30,756 bases of DNA, taken from the NCBI GenBank assembly GCA_021151805.1, contig JAGKWN010000045.1, positions 1-30,756 of the forward strand, given 5' to 3'. Below the pieces are notes generated by a model. It ran no database searches. It saw only the letters and a list, made by a program, of their open reading frames with translations, and had not been told where the DNA came from. Shown one piece after another: positions 1-8,183 of the stretch (its first letter is position 1; each line of letters begins with the position of its first letter). The position numbers were made by a program, and so were the translations under genes. Origin of the DNA: Cytophagaceae bacterium. GTDB lineage: Bacteria; Bacteroidota; Bacteroidia; Cytophagales; Cytophagaceae.

Positions 1-579
1 CATATAGATGAAATAAAATTATGGGATTCCAATACCATATTAATTGCTGCAATCATTCTATTCTTTACATCAAGCCTATCACTAACATCAACAAATTTTA
101 TGACTGTTGCTGCTGGTTATTTTTACGGCTGGAAAGCATACCCTGCTTTATTACTTATGTTTTTAGCAGGTTCCCTTCTGGGCTACGTTATTGCGCAGGC
201 ATTTAACAGAGGCGCTGTTTTAGAATGGATCAAACAGAATAAAAAAGCAAGTGTTTATGTTGACCGTCTTAAAGCAGAAGAAGGATATATGGTGTTCATC
301 ATGAGAATTGCGCCCTTTATTGTTTTTAACATCACCAATATTGTTTGTGCATTTATCTCCATGCCTCTGAAAAAATACTTTTTGTTTGGTGCTGCCGGGA
401 TTATTATTCGATTAATCGTTGCCATTTATGTAGGAACACAAATTCAATCTTTTGAAAACTTGTACGATGATCCTAATTATTATATCCAAAACCTAATTTT
501 CATCGGCATATCCGGTTTTGCCATTTACAGATTATACAATAAAATCATGAAAGATAAGCCTGAACAGGAAATTTTATGA
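1..579 (+). CDS. VTT/DedA-like (TVP38/TMEM64 family) membrane protein, 5' truncated by window edge
   Basis: The reading frame is open from base 1 without a stop, so the gene starts outside the window and only about 192 C-terminal codons are seen. The visible part begins with a hydrophobic segment, then the TNFMTVAAGYFYGW and GSLLGYVIAQAFNRG stretches typical of the VTT (SNARE-associated/DedA-like) core, a cytosolic charged loop, the MRIAPF-type segment, and two further membrane helices, ending in a lysine-rich tail. Members of this family are inner-membrane proteins, some acting as lipid scramblases or in membrane homeostasis; the substrate here is unknown. The internal ATG at base 100 would cut into the conserved core and is not the true start. 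Family assignment is by pattern only. Confidence 0.75.
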   Translation, partial: HIDEIKLWDSNTILIAAIILFFTSSLSLTSTNFMTVAAGYFYGWKAYPALLLMFLAGSLLGYVIAQAFNRGAVLEWIKQNKKASVYVDRLKAEEGYMVFIMRIAPFIVFNITNIVCAFISMPLKKYFLFGAAGIIIRLIVAIYVGTQIQSFENLYDDPNYYIQNLIFIGISGFAIYRLYNKIMKDKPEQEIL

Positions 580-640
580 TTTTCAATCCATTAAATCATT
601 AAATTTAAACCCGAGATTATCAATAACTACAATCTTTCTT

Positions 641-2107
641 ATGAAAAAACTTTTACTTCTTCTCTCTGTTCTTATAACAAGCACCTATACTGTTTTCGGA
701 CAAGCAGAAGGTAGCGTAGTTTCCGCTTCGGCCAGAGCCGGTGTAGCTACCACTTTTGTAACAGACTACCAAAGCATTGGTATCAACCCGGGAAACCTGG
801 GGTTACGTTCCAAATATGAAACCAAGCATGTTACATTTGGCTTCATGGAAATGAACGCATCCGCATTTGCTAAAGGTGTTACGACACAGCAGATGAAAGA
901 TTACATCTTCAATGGAAGTTCATTGTCTTATCAGGATCAGCTACATGCTGCCAGCATTTTTGCTTCCAACAACATGTCTGTAAACATTGACGCTATGATT
1001 CTTGGTCTTGCAATTCAGTCTGATAAACTAGGCGGACTTGCATTCAGTATCAATGAATCTGTGAGAGGTAACGGAAACCTTTCTCAGAACTTTACAAACT
1101 TTGTTTTCTCAGGTGGTACTTCTACGCAATATTTTGACAGTTTACAATTGAATAACGGTGCACACGTAGTAAATGATCCGAATAACTACAACATCTACAA
1201 CAGTGTGGGTATTGACTCTGCTATATCAACCAATGGTGTTTCACTGAGTACTGTATTTAGCGGTACAAACCTGAAAGCACATTATTACAGAACTTACAAC
1301 GTTGCTTACGGAAGAGAAATTTTCAGAAACGAAGTTTATAATGTGAGCGCAGGTGTTGGTCTGAAATATGTAATGGGTTATTACTATATGGATGTGCAGA
1401 CAGATGCCAATGGAAGAGTACAGGGAGATGTTGTAAACAACTCTATTTTCGAATCTTTATCAAGTGCATTGAACGTACCAAGTTTCAGCAATGGCGGAAA
1501 TATACTTCAACCACAAGGACAAGGTTTTGGCTTTGATCTGGGAGCCACAACTGAAATTTATGACAAATTGAAAATCGGTGTTTCTGTAGTGAATATCGGA
1601 GGTGTTAAGTATACCAAAGGCACATACAAAGTAATTGATGAGCCTATTCATAAAATCGATTATGATGCCTCTACAGCCGATGCGTTGAAGCAAACAATTT
1701 TCTGGAAAGAAGGGTCTTCATTTACTGTAAAACTTCCTACTATGCTTCGTATGGGTGCCAGCTTAGCCTTGTTTGAAAAAAGAGTTGAAGTAGGTGGAGA
1801 CATTATTGTTCCATTAAATAAGACTGCCGGTAATATTAATACTGCTATCATGGCAATTGGTGGCGATGCATACTTAAAACGTTGGTTTAAAGTTTCAACG
1901 GGTGCATCCATCGGAGGGAATTATGCCAACAAAATCGACAACTATTCTACGCACGTATGTATCCCGTTAGGGTTTACGTTCATTGCAGGTGAAAATGGTG
2001 GCTGGGAAGCAGGTATATCAACAAAAGATATCATCAGCTTAGTTTCTCCAAACGGAAAAAGTCCACTGTATTCTGTAGGTCTGTGCGTATTCAGATTCAG
2101 AGTGTAA
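641..2107 (+). CDS. Outer-membrane beta-barrel protein, DUF5723-like
   Basis: The 488-residue product begins with a clear Sec signal peptide (MKKLLLLLSVLITSTYTVFG, cleavage near residue 21). The mature start reads SARAGVATTFVTDYQSIGINPGNLGL, the alanine/asparagine-rich start seen in Bacteroidota surface barrels of the DUF5723/FadL-like kind. The rest alternates short amphipathic strands with Gly/Asn/Tyr-rich turns and ends in an aromatic strand (YSVGLCVFRFRV), as expected for a barrel inserted in the outer membrane. No catalytic motif is visible and no substrate can be named. It lies 61 bases after the VTT-like gene and is followed by a strong terminator, so it ends its transcription unit. 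Confidence 0.7.
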   Translation: MKKLLLLLSVLITSTYTVFGQAEGSVVSASARAGVATTFVTDYQSIGINPGNLGLRSKYETKHVTFGFMEMNASAFAKGVTTQQMKDYIFNGSSLSYQDQLHAASIFASNNMSVNIDAMILGLAIQSDKLGGLAFSINESVRGNGNLSQNFTNFVFSGGTSTQYFDSLQLNNGAHVVNDPNNYNIYNSVGIDSAISTNGVSLSTVFSGTNLKAHYYRTYNVAYGREIFRNEVYNVSAGVGLKYVMGYYYMDVQTDANGRVQGDVVNNSIFESLSSALNVPSFSNGGNILQPQGQGFGFDLGATTEIYDKLKIGVSVVNIGGVKYTKGTYKVIDEPIHKIDYDASTADALKQTIFWKEGSSFTVKLPTMLRMGASLALFEKRVEVGGDIIVPLNKTAGNINTAIMAIGGDAYLKRWFKVSTGASIGGNYANKIDNYSTHVCIPLGFTFIAGENGGWEAGISTKDIISLVSPNGKSPLYSVGLCVFRFRV

Positions 2108-2165
2108 GCTGAGTTACCAGATGCTAGTTGCTAGTAACCAGACGAAATAAAAATCATTTACTATA

Positions 2166-2208
2166 AAATAAAGAATCCCAATAGCTCTGCTATTGGGATT
2201 CTTTATTT
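2166..2208. terminator. Bidirectional intrinsic terminator
   Basis: A perfect 20-bp inverted repeat (arms 2166-2185 and 2189-2208, loop of 3) has an A-rich left flank and a T-run at 2204-2210, so it can act on both strands. It sits between the convergent outer-membrane barrel gene and the rhodanese gene. Confidence 0.9.
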
Positions 2209-2228
2209 TTATGCTTTCAGCATTAAGC

Positions 2229-2546
2229 TTACATTACATCCAGATCCGGATCAATTTCATCTCTCCATGCCAATATACCTCCTTCAAGGTTGTATAGATT
2301 CTCAAATCCGAAGTTCCCTTCCAGAAACATAATCGCATTCGCGCTTCTCTTTCCGCTTCTGCAGTGAATGATCACTTGTTTATCTTTAGAAATCTTATCG
2401 ACATTTTGCGGAATTGTACTTAATGGAATTAACTCCCCTCCTATCTGTGCAGATTCAAATTCAGCCGGCTCACGCACATCGATCAATTGTATATCAGCAC
2501 CAGCGTCTCTTAATGCTTTCAGTTCACTTACACTTATTTCTTTCAT
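2229..2546 (-). CDS. Single-domain rhodanese-like sulfurtransferase
   Basis: This 105-residue protein is one rhodanese domain. The LIDVREPAEF motif at about residues 21-30 is the CH2-A-like signature, and the active-site loop HCRSGKRS carries the expected catalytic cysteine (Cys62). Such small rhodaneses carry persulfide sulfur on the active cysteine and deliver it to acceptors such as cyanide, thiols or other sulfur-transfer proteins. It has no signal peptide, so it is likely cytosolic. It is the last gene on the minus strand of a sulfite-reduction/siroheme cluster, 73 bases after the precorrin-2 dehydrogenase gene or separated from it by a hairpin, which agrees with a role in sulfur handling. 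The exact acceptor is unknown. Confidence 0.88.
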   Translation of the reverse strand: MKEISVSELKALRDAGADIQLIDVREPAEFESAQIGGELIPLSTIPQNVDKISKDKQVIIHCRSGKRSANAIMFLEGNFGFENLYNLEGGILAWRDEIDPDLDVM

Positions 2547-2601
2547 AACCGAATATTGATTTTACCTTTGGGACAATTTACCTATTTCTTTATGTATTTT
2601 A

Positions 2602-2637
2602 AATGAAGACTACATTATTTTATTTAGAGTCTTCATT
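2602..2637 (-). other. Hairpin spanning the stop of the precorrin-2 dehydrogenase gene
   Basis: A perfect 10-bp inverted repeat (2602-2611 and 2628-2637) with a 16-nt loop straddles the stop codon at 2620-2622. On the minus strand it is followed by an A-rich rather than U-rich tract, so it is not a canonical terminator. It could be a partial terminator or an mRNA-stabilising hairpin that sets rhodanese expression apart from the genes upstream. Confidence 0.5.
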
Positions 2638-3243
2638 CATGGTTTTCGTTATCTCATTCATTTTTTGAACTTTATATTCAAAATCACCTTTCAGTTTATT
2701 TCGAATCTGATTGAGTTGCTGCAGGATCTCATCAATGCCCATTGGCAGTACATCTTCCAGCAATTCACGCATACGTTTTGCAAACGTAGGTGATTTGCCA
2801 TTGGTTGAAATGGCTATCTTCAGATCTCCCTTTTGTACAACAGAACTCAAATAGAAGTCGCAAAGTTCCGGCGTATCAGCTACGTTCACCAGAATCCTTT
2901 TTTGTTTTGCATCTGCCTGTACCCGGGCATTCAACTCCTGTATGCAGGTAGCTGCAATAATCAGATCTGCCCCATCAATATCTGTTGATTCATATGCTTT
3001 GTAAGATAACTTCAAGCCCGCATGTACTTCTGCCCATGCAACAATATCTTTACTGATCTCTGGCGCAATTACATGAACCGAGGCACGTGGACTGTTCTTC
3101 AAAAGAGCACCTACTTTTTCTGTACCAACTGCCCCCCCGCCAATAACAAGGACTTGCAGCTTATCCATTCTAAAAAAAACAGGAAAGAGTTCATTCCCTT
3201 TCCCGTTTTCAATATTATTATCTGTTTGATTTTTAACTTCCAT
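2620..3243 (-). CDS. Precorrin-2 dehydrogenase / sirohydrochlorin ferrochelatase (CysG N-terminal / Met8p type)
   Basis: The protein performs the last two steps of siroheme synthesis: NAD-dependent oxidation of precorrin-2 and insertion of iron. It shows the Rossmann motif VLVIGGGAVGTEKV near the N-terminus, then the conserved VNVADTPELCDFYL block with the aspartate implicated in catalysis in CysG/Met8p, and the following AISTNGKSPTFAKRMRE segment. It covers only the CysG N-terminal half; the methyltransferase half is the separate gene just upstream. I chose the ATG at 3243; a TTG at 3255 would give four more residues and overlap the upstream stop by 4 bases (TTGA). Either way the genes are translationally adjacent. 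The product is needed for the siroheme cofactor of the reductase encoded in the same cluster. Confidence 0.9.
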   Translation of the reverse strand: MEVKNQTDNNIENGKGNELFPVFFRMDKLQVLVIGGGAVGTEKVGALLKNSPRASVHVIAPEISKDIVAWAEVHAGLKLSYKAYESTDIDGADLIIAATCIQELNARVQADAKQKRILVNVADTPELCDFYLSSVVQKGDLKIAISTNGKSPTFAKRMRELLEDVLPMGIDEILQQLNQIRNKLKGDFEYKVQKMNEITKTMNEDSK

Positions 3244-3251
3244 ACAGCCGC

Positions 3252-4022
3252 TCAATGGTCTTGTTTAGGAACCGTTATCTTATGTACTTCTTCTTTTACA
3301 AACTCGGGGTGCAATCTTACTACTTCACCAAACACGATAACTGCCGGGGAAGAAATACCTGTTTCTTTTACAACATCAACAATTGTTTCAACTGTTCCGG
3401 ATACAAATTGTTCATCGGGCATGGTACCATTATGAATAATCGCAACTGGCAGCTGACTTTTGCCTTCATCTATAAATAGTTGAGCAATGTCTTTTAATTT
3501 CGTCATGCCCATCAACACAACCACTGTAGCATTTGACTTAGCTGCAATCTGTATGTCTGCAGAAAGTTCATGATCTCTGGTTGTACCTGTAAGCACCCAG
3601 AAACTATCATTTACGCCTCTTCTTGTTAACGGAATACGTTGTAGTTCCGGCACAGCTATACTGCTTGAAATGCCAGGAATAACAGCAGTTTTAATATTGA
3701 ATGATTCAACATATACCAACTCTTCATGCCCTCTGCCAAAGATAAACGGATCCCCGCCTTTCAAACGAACAACGTGGCCGTATTTCAATGCATTTTCAAC
3801 CAGCAATGCATTAATCTCTTCCTGCGGAAATTGGCATACACCTTTCTTCTTTCCTACAAAAATTTTAATGGCAGTGATCGGAGCAAAGCTTAATATATAG
3901 TCGTGTATCAGTGCATCGTACAAAACCACATCAGCAGTTGATAAGGCATTCATTCCCTTCAAGGTGATTAATTCCGGATCACCGGGGCCTGCCCCTACCA
4001 ATGTAACTCTAGGTTCTACCAT
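3252..4022 (-). CDS. cobA: Uroporphyrinogen-III C-methyltransferase (SUMT)
   Basis: The enzyme methylates uroporphyrinogen III twice with S-adenosylmethionine to give precorrin-2, the branch point to siroheme. Its 256 residues match the usual single-domain length. Motifs seen are the N-terminal VTLVGAGPGDPELITLKG loop, the VVRLKGGDPFIFGRGHEE block that contacts SAM, the GISS segment and the VVLMGM motif. It begins 2 bases after the stop of the sulfite/nitrite reductase and is followed directly by the precorrin-2 dehydrogenase gene, giving a three-gene siroheme/sulfite operon. Because no cobalamin genes are visible, siroheme rather than B12 is the likely product, which is an inference from context. 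Confidence 0.93.
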   Translation of the reverse strand: MVEPRVTLVGAGPGDPELITLKGMNALSTADVVLYDALIHDYILSFAPITAIKIFVGKKKGVCQFPQEEINALLVENALKYGHVVRLKGGDPFIFGRGHEELVYVESFNIKTAVIPGISSSIAVPELQRIPLTRRGVNDSFWVLTGTTRDHELSADIQIAAKSNATVVVLMGMTKLKDIAQLFIDEGKSQLPVAIIHNGTMPDEQFVSGTVETIVDVVKETGISSPAVIVFGEVVRLHPEFVKEEVHKITVPKQDH

Positions 4023-4024
4023 AA

Positions 4025-6169
4025 TTAAACAGTAACCAAAGCTTTTGCTCTGTATGCTTTTATCTGCTCAACAAATTTTTCTGCACCTGCAATGTAGCTA
4101 GCTGCAAATTCTTTTGTTGGTTCATGCTCGCTCATGCTTAATACCTCAGCAGCAAACGTGCTGTTATTAGCAAGTGTAAATTTATTTGTACTTACCAGGT
4201 GTTTATCAAAGTCATTGATCATTGCAATTTGTGTATTGCAAGCAACACCTTCTCCCGTTAAGATAGCTTTTGCTCCGCATACATACGTTGCATATGCTGC
4301 ATAAATAGCATCTGCAGAAGTTGCATTCTGCTGCAGGCGTTTTGCCCACTTCAGTTTTTCTTCTGTATCAATAATCAATGTACCAACCAGGTCAATCATT
4401 ACACCCGCACATTCACCCACACCAACTTCAGTAACATATTTTTCTTCGTGACCAAGATCAATGTAATCTCTGTCTGTCAATGTTTCCAGATCAGACAATG
4501 GCTTTAACAACTTGTAGAAATACATTTTTTCTGCAGCAACTTGTCTTCTGTAGTAATCATTGAAGTATTCACCTTCCGTAGCATTTGCTTCGTAATCGTT
4601 TAAGATATCACGCACGGCATCTACACAGCGGCGGGATGGTAACTTAAGAATTTTATCAGCGATTGTTCCTGTTCCGTCTGGCTCCAAACCGCCGCCCAAC
4701 ATTACCTGCATCGCTGGCAATACATTTGCACCGTTCTTGATAGACATACCATGGAAACCAATATTACCGATAGTATGCTGCCCGCAGGCATTCATACAGC
4801 CACTGATTTTTATTTTAATATTTTTATTGAAAACAGTATCCGGAAATTCATCCAGTAACATTTTTTCAATTTCAACAGAAAGACCTGTACTGCTTGAAAT
4901 ACCAAGGTTACAAGTATCTGTACCCGGACATGCAGTAATGTCTGCCATGCTGTCAAAACCTGGTTCAGCAAGACCGATTGTATTTAATTCATTGAAGAGT
5001 GCCGGAAGTGCTTCTTTCTTTACAAACTTAAGCAACCATCCCTGGTTTACAGTAATACGGATATCGTCAGAAGCATATTTCTTCACAATGCTCGCAAATA
5101 CACGTGCTTTATCACTAGCAAGATCACCTAAGTGTTGTTTCAACTGAACACCGAAGTAACCTTTTTGTTTTTGTTCAAATACATTTGATTTAACAAAACG
5201 CTCAAACTTAGCTGCATCTACAGGAGCAACTTCTGTAAAGGATGTAACTGCCGGAAGAATAATTTCATCTACACGATTACGATCAATTACAACAGATTTA
5301 TCTCTGATCGCGATACGTTCTTTCTCAACATGAGCAAGGAATGCTTCAACACCAATACCATTTACTAAATATTTCAAACGCGCTTTATGACGTTTTGAAC
5401 GCTCGCCAAAACGATCGAATACACGGATCACTGCAGTAGAGAATGGAATCAATTGATCTTCTTCCAAAAACTCATTTACGTTGTGTGCAACAAAAGGCTG
5501 TGCACCCAAACCGCCTGCCAGTAATACCTTGAAGCCTCTTACTTCTTTACCGTTTACTGTTTTTACACGAGGAATAAAACCTAAATCGTGAATGAAACCA
5601 AAAGCGCTGTCTGCTTCAGATGTAGAGAATGAAATTTTAAATTTACGGCCCATTTCCTGACAGATCGGGTTACGTAAAAAATATTCAAACATGCTGTGTG
5701 CATACGGAGAAACATCAAACGGTTCATTCGGATCTACACCAGCTGTATAAGAAGCTGTAATGTTACGTACCGCATTACCGCAGGCTTCACGTAGTGTTAC
5801 CCCAACCTCTTCCAGTTCATTCCACACCAATGGTGCGTTCTCTAATTTCACATAGTGCAACTGTATATCCTGACGGGTTGTTAAATGCAGATTACTTGAA
5901 CCGTATTTATCTGAGATATCAGCAATACGAACAAGTTGATCCGGAGTAACTTTTCCATAAGGCAATTTTATACGAATCATTTGTACACCTTCCTGACGCT
6001 GGCCATAAACGCCACGAGTCAAACGGAAAGCACGGAATTTTTCTGAATCAATAGTATTTTCACGAAACCCTTTAATTTTTGTGCTCAGCTCTACAATATC
6101 TTCCTGCGCTGCCTTCGAAACCTGAGGTGCAAAATTAAAAACCGTTGTTTGTTGGGTGTTATTACTCAT
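4025..6169 (-). CDS. Siroheme-dependent sulfite (or nitrite) reductase with extra C-terminal domain
   Basis: The 714-residue enzyme holds two ferredoxin-like half domains (HLTTRQDIQLH near residues 95-105) and both [4Fe-4S]/siroheme cysteine motifs: ACPGTDTC (Cys414, Cys420) and SGCMNACGQH (Cys458, Cys462), a CX5C...CX3C arrangement. It should reduce sulfite to sulfide, or nitrite to ammonia, in the cytosol. Linkage to siroheme genes, a rhodanese and MetZ favours sulfite. After about residue 560 comes a roughly 150-residue, mostly helical, cysteine-bearing tail that the basic reductase fold does not need; it may be the HEPN-like tail found in some Bacteroidota reductases, which I recall only loosely. 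The ATG at 6169 is chosen over an upstream TTG at 6232, which would add 21 residues with no family support. Confidence 0.88.
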   Translation of the reverse strand: MSNNTQQTTVFNFAPQVSKAAQEDIVELSTKIKGFRENTIDSEKFRAFRLTRGVYGQRQEGVQMIRIKLPYGKVTPDQLVRIADISDKYGSSNLHLTTRQDIQLHYVKLENAPLVWNELEEVGVTLREACGNAVRNITASYTAGVDPNEPFDVSPYAHSMFEYFLRNPICQEMGRKFKISFSTSEADSAFGFIHDLGFIPRVKTVNGKEVRGFKVLLAGGLGAQPFVAHNVNEFLEEDQLIPFSTAVIRVFDRFGERSKRHKARLKYLVNGIGVEAFLAHVEKERIAIRDKSVVIDRNRVDEIILPAVTSFTEVAPVDAAKFERFVKSNVFEQKQKGYFGVQLKQHLGDLASDKARVFASIVKKYASDDIRITVNQGWLLKFVKKEALPALFNELNTIGLAEPGFDSMADITACPGTDTCNLGISSSTGLSVEIEKMLLDEFPDTVFNKNIKIKISGCMNACGQHTIGNIGFHGMSIKNGANVLPAMQVMLGGGLEPDGTGTIADKILKLPSRRCVDAVRDILNDYEANATEGEYFNDYYRRQVAAEKMYFYKLLKPLSDLETLTDRDYIDLGHEEKYVTEVGVGECAGVMIDLVGTLIIDTEEKLKWAKRLQQNATSADAIYAAYATYVCGAKAILTGEGVACNTQIAMINDFDKHLVSTNKFTLANNSTFAAEVLSMSEHEPTKEFAASYIAGAEKFVEQIKAYRAKALVTV

Positions 6170-6491
6170 ATTATCTGTTAGATTTTCTTTTTTTGATATG
6201 CCAATTGGGATTCCGGCACAGAATATATTCAAATTTAATAATTATTTTACAAAAATAGATATTATCGAAATTTTATTTTAATTTTACATCATTATTTTAC
6301 ATAAAAAAGAATTATATTCTGATTTATGCTAAAATAACAAATATTCGAATATGCTCTTGACTACTTTCAAAAACTATATTCGGAATATTTAAGCAAACAA
6401 AGAATATTATTGCGAATCTGTGCTATTTGGAACACAGATTCAGCAAAAACAGTTTCTAAGACGACTTATTTCTATTAACCTGTATACACAC
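6170..6491. promoter_or_regulatory. Divergent control region between the sulfite-reductase operon and the osmC/metZ arm
   Basis: This 322-base AT-rich gap has no credible gene. It holds two near-identical dyads, ATATTCGAATAT (6341-6352) and ATATTCGGAATAT (6376-6388), centred about 36 bases apart, a GAATATATTC palindrome at 6221-6230, a possible minus-strand -7 element (TATTTTTG read on the minus strand at 6250-6257), and a hairpin at 6410-6446. The layout suggests shared control of both arms by a dimeric regulator, but no regulator gene lies nearby and AT-rich DNA makes chance dyads more likely. Confidence 0.45.
6410..6446 (+). other. Hairpin / long inverted repeat in the osmC leader
   Basis: TTGCGAATCTGTG (6410-6422) pairs with CACAGATTCAGCAA (6433-6446), giving 13 base pairs with one bulged A and a 10-nt loop. 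No U-run follows, so it is not a standard terminator. It could be a structured 5' leader of the osmC-like mRNA or a protein-binding dyad. It does not match the SAM-II riboswitch layout as I recall it. Confidence 0.55.
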
Positions 6492-6905
6492 ATGGATATC
6501 GAATTAAATTTATTGAACAAAGCATATCATTTTGCTGCAAAAAATGAACAAGGCAATACCATCTCCATTGATGCCTCTCCTGCTATTGGTGGTGAAAATA
6601 ATGGTCCGCGCCCAATGGAATTATTGATCATGGGACTTGGTGGCTGTAGCGGTATTGATGTACTAAGCATTCTTCGTAAACAAAAAATAGAACCGGAAGA
6701 TTTCCGTATCAAATTACATGCAGAACGTGAAAAAGATGCTACACCTGCATTATTCACTGACATTCAGGTAGAGTTTATTTTCAAAGGTGATATTGATCCG
6801 GTAAAAGCAGAACGTGCTGTTAAGCTTTCGATGGATAAATATTGTTCCGTTGCAAAAACGCTTGAAAAAACTGCTACCATTACTTATAAAATTACAATGG
6901 AATAA
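6492..6905 (+). CDS. OsmC/Ohr family protein
   Basis: The 137-residue product is the usual OsmC length and carries both conserved cysteines: Cys52 in LGGCSGIDV and Cys118 in DKYCSVAKTL. OsmC/Ohr proteins use such a pair to reduce organic or lipid peroxides, and the YhfA-like branch, which this resembles by its GPRPMELL and GGCSGID motifs, is less well defined. It is cytosolic with no signal peptide. The ATG at 6492 is preferred to a GTG at 6420, because the extra 24 residues would fall in the leader hairpin and match nothing in the family. It lies 85 bases ahead of the MetZ-like gene and probably shares its transcript, which hints at a link between thiol or peroxide metabolism and sulfur assimilation. 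Confidence 0.88.
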   Translation: MDIELNLLNKAYHFAAKNEQGNTISIDASPAIGGENNGPRPMELLIMGLGGCSGIDVLSILRKQKIEPEDFRIKLHAEREKDATPALFTDIQVEFIFKGDIDPVKAERAVKLSMDKYCSVAKTLEKTATITYKITME

Positions 6906-6921
6906 ATTACGCTGACCTCCG

Positions 6922-6953
6922 GTACCAGCTGTATTTAAAGATGGTACATACAG
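6922..6953 (+). other. Interleaved pair of 6-bp inverted repeats in the metZ leader
   Basis: GTACCA (6922-6927) is complementary to TGGTAC (6942-6947), and CTGTAT (6929-6934) is complementary to ATACAG (6948-6953). The two stems interleave, so they are either mutually exclusive hairpins or a tight pseudoknot; the absence of any linker between 6947 and 6948 makes a simple H-type pseudoknot awkward. It lies 38 bases before the metZ-like ATG. Chance is possible for stems this short. Confidence 0.35.
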
Positions 6954-6990
6954 TTCATCTCATTTATTCAGACAAAAACATCAATACATC

Positions 6991-8166
6991 ATGGAATATA
7001 CAAATTTCGAAACCCTAGCCATTCGTACACAAACAGAAAGAAGCCAGAACAGAGAGCATACCTCTCCGATCTATATGACCTCAAGCTTTGTATTTGAAGA
7101 TGCAGAACAAGCAAGAGCAATGTTTGCCGATGAAGTAGGCGGAAATTTATATACACGTTTTTCCAACCCGAATAATTCTGAGTTCATTGAAAAAATGTGC
7201 CTGATGGAAGGTGCTGAAGACGGCTTTGCAACTGCATCAGGTATGTCTGCTGTATTTTCAAGCATGGCACCTTTTTTAAATTGCGGAGATCATATTCTGT
7301 TATGTAAATCTGTATTCGGTTCGAGCTTACAAATTGTTACACAAATATTCCCTAAGTGGGGCATCGAATACACTTTCGCGCCAATTGATAAACCTGAGAC
7401 CTGGGAAAGCCTGATCAAACCCAATACGAAAATGGTTATGATCGAAACACCTTCCAACCCGGCATTAGACCTGATTGACCTGCAATGGCTTTCTGCCCTG
7501 TGCAGGAAACACAACATTCTATTAAACGTTGACAACTGTTTTGCTACTCCATACTTACAGAATCCGATTAAACTGGGAGCTGATATTGTTACACATTCGG
7601 CAACGAAGTTTATTGACGGACAAGGCAGAGCAATCGGCGGTATCATTCTGGCATCAAAAGAATTAATCAAACAGGTTCGTTTCTTCTGCAGACATACAGG
7701 TCCGGCGTTATCACCTTTCAGTGCATGGATATTTTCCAAGAGCCTTGAAACATTGGCTGTACGCATGGACAGACATTGTGATAATGCATTAAAAGTAGCT
7801 CAATTCCTGGAACAGCATCCGGATGTTGAACTTGTAAAATATCCGTTTTTACCGAGCCATCCACAACACGAATTAGCTAAAAAGCAAATGCGTGCCGGCG
7901 GCGGTCTTGTAACATTTATTATTAAAGGCGGTGTTGACAGAGGACGCAGATTCCTGGACGCAACACAAATGGCGTCTCACTCTGCAAACCTTGGCGATAC
8001 CAGAACAATTGTAACACACCCGGCCTCTACCACACACTCCAAACTGACTGATGAAGACAGAGAGTCTGTAGGTATATTCCCGGGCACGATCCGTATTTCT
8101 GTGGGTCTTGAACATTCAGATGATATAATAGCAGAAATTAAGCAGGCATTGGAAAATTCGAAATAA
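6991..8166 (+). CDS. metZ: O-succinylhomoserine sulfhydrylase / cystathionine gamma-synthase family PLP enzyme
   Basis: This 391-residue enzyme of the Cys/Met-metabolism PLP family shows YTRFSNPN (residues 54-61), the ATASGMSA segment, DNCFATPYLQNP with the cofactor aspartate (Asp181), and the Schiff-base lysine in HSATKFIDGQGR (Lys206). It most likely joins activated homoserine with sulfide to form homocysteine, using the sulfide made by the reductase encoded on the other arm of this divergent locus. The family also includes cystathionine gamma-synthase, gamma-lyase and O-acetylhomoserine sulfhydrylase, and sequence reading alone cannot separate them with certainty; MetZ is preferred from the overall pattern and context. 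The potassium-channel gene begins 17 bases downstream. Confidence 0.8.
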   Translation: MEYTNFETLAIRTQTERSQNREHTSPIYMTSSFVFEDAEQARAMFADEVGGNLYTRFSNPNNSEFIEKMCLMEGAEDGFATASGMSAVFSSMAPFLNCGDHILLCKSVFGSSLQIVTQIFPKWGIEYTFAPIDKPETWESLIKPNTKMVMIETPSNPALDLIDLQWLSALCRKHNILLNVDNCFATPYLQNPIKLGADIVTHSATKFIDGQGRAIGGIILASKELIKQVRFFCRHTGPALSPFSAWIFSKSLETLAVRMDRHCDNALKVAQFLEQHPDVELVKYPFLPSHPQHELAKKQMRAGGGLVTFIIKGGVDRGRRFLDATQMASHSANLGDTRTIVTHPASTTHSKLTDEDRESVGIFPGTIRISVGLEHSDDIIAEIKQALENSK

Positions 8167-8183
8167 TATTCTTAATTTCGGGA

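Noticed and set aside
21..206. Short separate gene at the left edge
   Set aside because: It is an out-of-frame shadow of the VTT-like gene, whose frame is open from base 1.
6170..6232. Longer sulfite reductase from TTG at 6232
   Set aside because: The 21 extra residues show no family pattern and a good ATG lies at 6169 ahead of the conserved region.
6922..6990. SAM-II riboswitch upstream of metZ
   Set aside because: The location is right and interleaved stems exist, but the conserved SAM-II sequence words as I recall them, such as the late GCTAAAAAGG-like stretch, are absent.
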